Origin: Stercorarius parasiticus
Taxonomy: Eukaryota > Chordata > Aves > Charadriiformes > Stercorariidae
NCBI GenBank assembly: GCA_013396915.1
Contig: VWZL01005037.1
Span: 1,037,140-1,101,139 of the forward strand
Direction: 5' to 3'
DNA: 64,000 bases
Part shown: piece by piece, positions 61,621 to 64,000 of the stretch
How the letters are laid out: each line of letters begins with the position of its first letter
Position numbering within the stretch: position 1 is the stretch's first letter
Position numbers and translations under genes: made by a program
The notes under the pieces: generated by a model
Told to the model about the DNA's origin: nothing
Databases searched by the model: none
What the model saw: the letters and a program-made list of their open reading frames with translations, nothing else

Positions 61621-61863
61621 AATGTATTTTTCTGTCTCCTTAATTTAAAGTATGGGATACAGGTGGGCCTGAGGGGAATTACCAAGGGCTCCCACATACT
61701 TCCTGGTGTTTACTATTGAAAATTCTCATATTGTTAAATTATAGCACTTGATAACCAGCGTAAACCAGTTTTATTTATAACACTGCTCTTCTCTTTTCCT
61801 TTGCTTTTGCCCTGCTTTGGATGTTCCATCTTCATCAGACACTAATTATAGTAGGATTTTGAG

Positions 61864-61888
61864 TCTCATGCTCTCTGCAAGCATGAGA
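61864..61888. repeat. Perfect 9-bp hairpin, 7-nt loop
   Basis: TCTCATGCT (61864-61872) pairs fully with AGCATGAGA (61880-61888). It is short and may be chance. Confidence 0.85.
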
Positions 61889-62210
61889 TGTCGATCCAAT
61901 GGCCAATTTCTTCAGAAGAAACTCTTGAGTTGAGTACCAATTTGATTTTCTTCCATGGCAGAGATCTGGGGTGGGAAAATGGTTTCCATAATATTCTTGA
62001 GTCAAACTGAAGATTTGTCGATATTGCTGTGAAATTGTGAGCTAAGAGCACCTGCCTACCATAAGGGTTGTGCTCGAGTGTTAGCTCAACAAAGCAAGCG
62101 GAGTTTGACAGGTGAATAACACAGCACTGAATTATTTATTTATTTCAAAACATATCCTCAGGATATTACGAAATGCGGATCTGAGAAATAAAGGACCATG
62201 TCTTCGGCTT

Positions 62211-62283
62211 ATGTAAATCAGAGTTGCTCCATTTGCTTCAGTGAAACTGTGCTGATTTATGCCAGCTAAAGAGCTGGACCACT
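62211..62283. repeat. Relic of a palindromic dispersed amniote repeat
   Basis: ATGTAAATCAGAGTTGCTCC, a short spacer, then CTGTGCTGATTTATGCCAGC form imperfect inverted arms sharing TAAATCAG/CTGATTTA. GAGCTGGACC follows. This matches the remembered sauropsid element with GTAAATCAG...CTCCATTGA...TGATTTAYRCCAGCTGAGGATCTGGCC. A small perfect hairpin CCAGCT/AGCTGG (62262-62277) is also present. The palindromic form suggests a MITE-like or foldback origin. The family name is uncertain. Confidence 0.5.
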
Positions 62284-64000
62284 GTTCCTTAGGCTATAAA
62301 AATGTTTGTTGCTTTACAAATTACTCTGCATCTAAATGGCATTATCACACCATAACACCTGACCTGAGAGGTGAAATTGGTTACTTTTATTGAAATCAAA
62401 ACAATTATATTTTTATCTTTACTGGTTTCCTTCGGCTGCCTTGGGAAAACATTTTAAGAAAGCAGGAAGGTGAAGTTTTCTTTTTATACATTCTTGCAAG
62501 AGTACTGCCTTTTTGAAATACAGCAAAGATCTCTTAAATGGAAATGCTGGTGAATACCAAATGAAAGGTGCCTGGTTTATTTTTTTCCTCCACCTCCATC
62601 TTAGTCCCTTTACCCTGTCTTTCTGGAGATAAGTGTAGGTAAATTACTTCAGGTCTCTTAATATTGAAAACAAAATGCTGGGAGGACAGAAACCTCAAAG
62701 ATGCTAATAGCGAAGCACAGTGCATAAAAGGATTTACCCAAGCCAGCTTATGGAGCTATGCCAACTCAGCCATTCGACACATGATACCTACGTCCATCAG
62801 ACGCAACATTTTATGATCCATGTCCTTTTGGGTAGCAATATTATGTATTTTTTGGTTTTGCTAGAGGGGAGACGGAGTTTGCAGAAAATCCAAAGGAAGC
62901 ACTATGCGGAAGTGGGGTATGTGCTTCGAAGTAACGTTAAAATCAATTCCTGTTATACACAGAATAGATACAAGCCTGTTTTATTTCGTTCTGTTCAAGC
63001 ATGGCTTAAAATATTTTCTTCACAAAATCGTTTTGAGAATGGTGGTGTGAGAATGTGGGTACATACTAATATTCCACTAATGTCTGATAAATAACATTTG
63101 ATTTCTAAAAGGGCAATGCCCGACACCATCATAGAAACAGCTTCTTTCAGAGTGGATAAAACAGAAGATGAAATTTGCCCTTAATGGAAATCAAAACTGT
63201 TTGAAATTGCAAAATGATCGCTCTCTGACTTAAGCATACTTCAAAGTTTTGCATGTCGATACATTTAGTTCCTGCCTTTATTTTTATTCAAAGTTCAAGA
63301 AGCTTGTGATAATTCCCTGACTTCCTTCTATATTGCCCATGACTGTTGATCTTAGTATTAGTTTAAAGTAATCTGGATGTAATCCTCTTGTTGCCAGTTC
63401 CTAGTTAAATTATCCAGTGAATAGGTAAAGCAGACAATAGGTGCAAGCCTTTCTCATTCTTATGGGCACTTCTTTCACAACCTGGAGCTGCACACTTTTT
63501 TTTTTGGCTGAAACTTTTTTCTTCCAAAGTTGCAGATTCAACGCAAATATTTGGCAAACTCATTTTCTGTGTTCAGAGAAGAGGAGAATTCTAAGAAAGC
63601 CGTATCATTTCACCTTGACTTTTACAATAAAATATGTCAGTGTTCTGTAGGGAAAAAAAATCTTTATTAAAAAAAAAATTCAGAATTTCAATAGAAATGA
63701 AATGCTTTGTTCACTCTCTAGTGATGTATTTCACTTTTCTGCTCATAAATATATGGGTTTGGCCAATAAAATAAGAATTTCTTACCTTTTTCTCTTTTAA
63801 TCAATAACAAAACCCAATTTTTTCCAGAGCTTTGCCATAAACAAAACCAAACTTTCTTCACATGTCACATTTGTAATTAAGACCTTTCCCTGTTTCTAAA
63901 TTGTCATTGAAACCCTTTCCCAGAAGTGAGAAGACTATCAATCAACCGCTGTTGGATAAGAGCTTATCTACACGATTATCAGAAAATTAATCTGAATTAG
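62284..64000. other. AT-rich non-coding stretch
   Basis: A 124-codon plus-strand frame (62720-63094) has no domain or signal I recognise. A- and T-rich runs occur near 63650-63680. Nothing else was identified. Confidence 0.5.

Noticed and set aside
62720..63094. 124-codon plus-strand frame as a gene.
   Set aside because: No recognisable domain or regulatory context. Treated as chance.
1..64000. Bacterial or phage gene clusters, CRISPR arrays, rRNA and tRNA genes, and known microRNA hairpins.
   Set aside because: None was seen. Frames are short and scattered, no spaced direct-repeat array exists, no tRNA box A/box B pair was found, and no mature microRNA sequence I know occurs.

Overview
This window looks like a gene-poor piece of a vertebrate nuclear genome, most likely a bird, with another archosaur or reptile possible. 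The sequence is AT-rich, CpG-poor over most of its length, and full of short homopolymer tracts and decayed repeats. It has no operon-like packing of reading frames, no rRNA or tRNA gene and no CRISPR array. The main taxonomic clue is a truncated, inverted CR1 retroposon 3' end at about 56965-57346. A decayed CR1-type endonuclease fragment at 4595-4800 supports it. CR1 is the dominant LINE of birds and other sauropsids. The low repeat density suits a bird macrochromosome.

I could not recognise any protein-coding exon. The longest open frames (178 codons at 2294-2830, 163 codons at 42294-42785, 151 codons at 22262-22717, all minus strand) match no family I know. Their composition gives no reason to call them genes. 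The window is best read as intergenic DNA or the inside of a very long intron.

Layout: 1-1900 is plain AT-rich sequence. 1900-3110 holds an A-rich tract, a strong 15-bp hairpin at 2110-2143 and a GC- and CpG-rich block of unknown origin. 3110-9060 has the CR1 endonuclease relic and a 39-bp alternating purine-pyrimidine run (8934-8972). 9060-9480 is a second CpG-dense block. 9480-24400 is quiet, with simple repeats and one exon-like stretch near 14.1-14.3 kb. 24406-24895 is a third CpG-dense block that resembles a solo LTR on the minus strand. 24900-35900 is mostly featureless apart from a GC-richer stretch at 30.2-31.0 kb and a 42-nt homopurine run. 35.9-41.3 kb is the part most likely to be regulatory: a full CRE, paired octamer motifs, a second CRE-like site, a G-quadruplex candidate and several repeat-free blocks with dense homeodomain-type motifs. 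41.3-56.9 kb has scattered ancient repeat scraps and more repeat-free blocks. 56965-57346 is the CR1 copy. 61.0-61.6 kb is another enhancer-like block, and a dispersed-repeat relic lies at 62.2 kb.

I found no clear undescribed biological system. The items most worth checking are the 2110-2143 hairpin with its adjoining CpG-dense block, the LTR-like block at 24.4-24.9 kb, the putative regulatory cluster at 35.9-41.3 kb, and the Z-DNA-prone run. All statements about conservation are inference from sequence texture, because no alignment was available.
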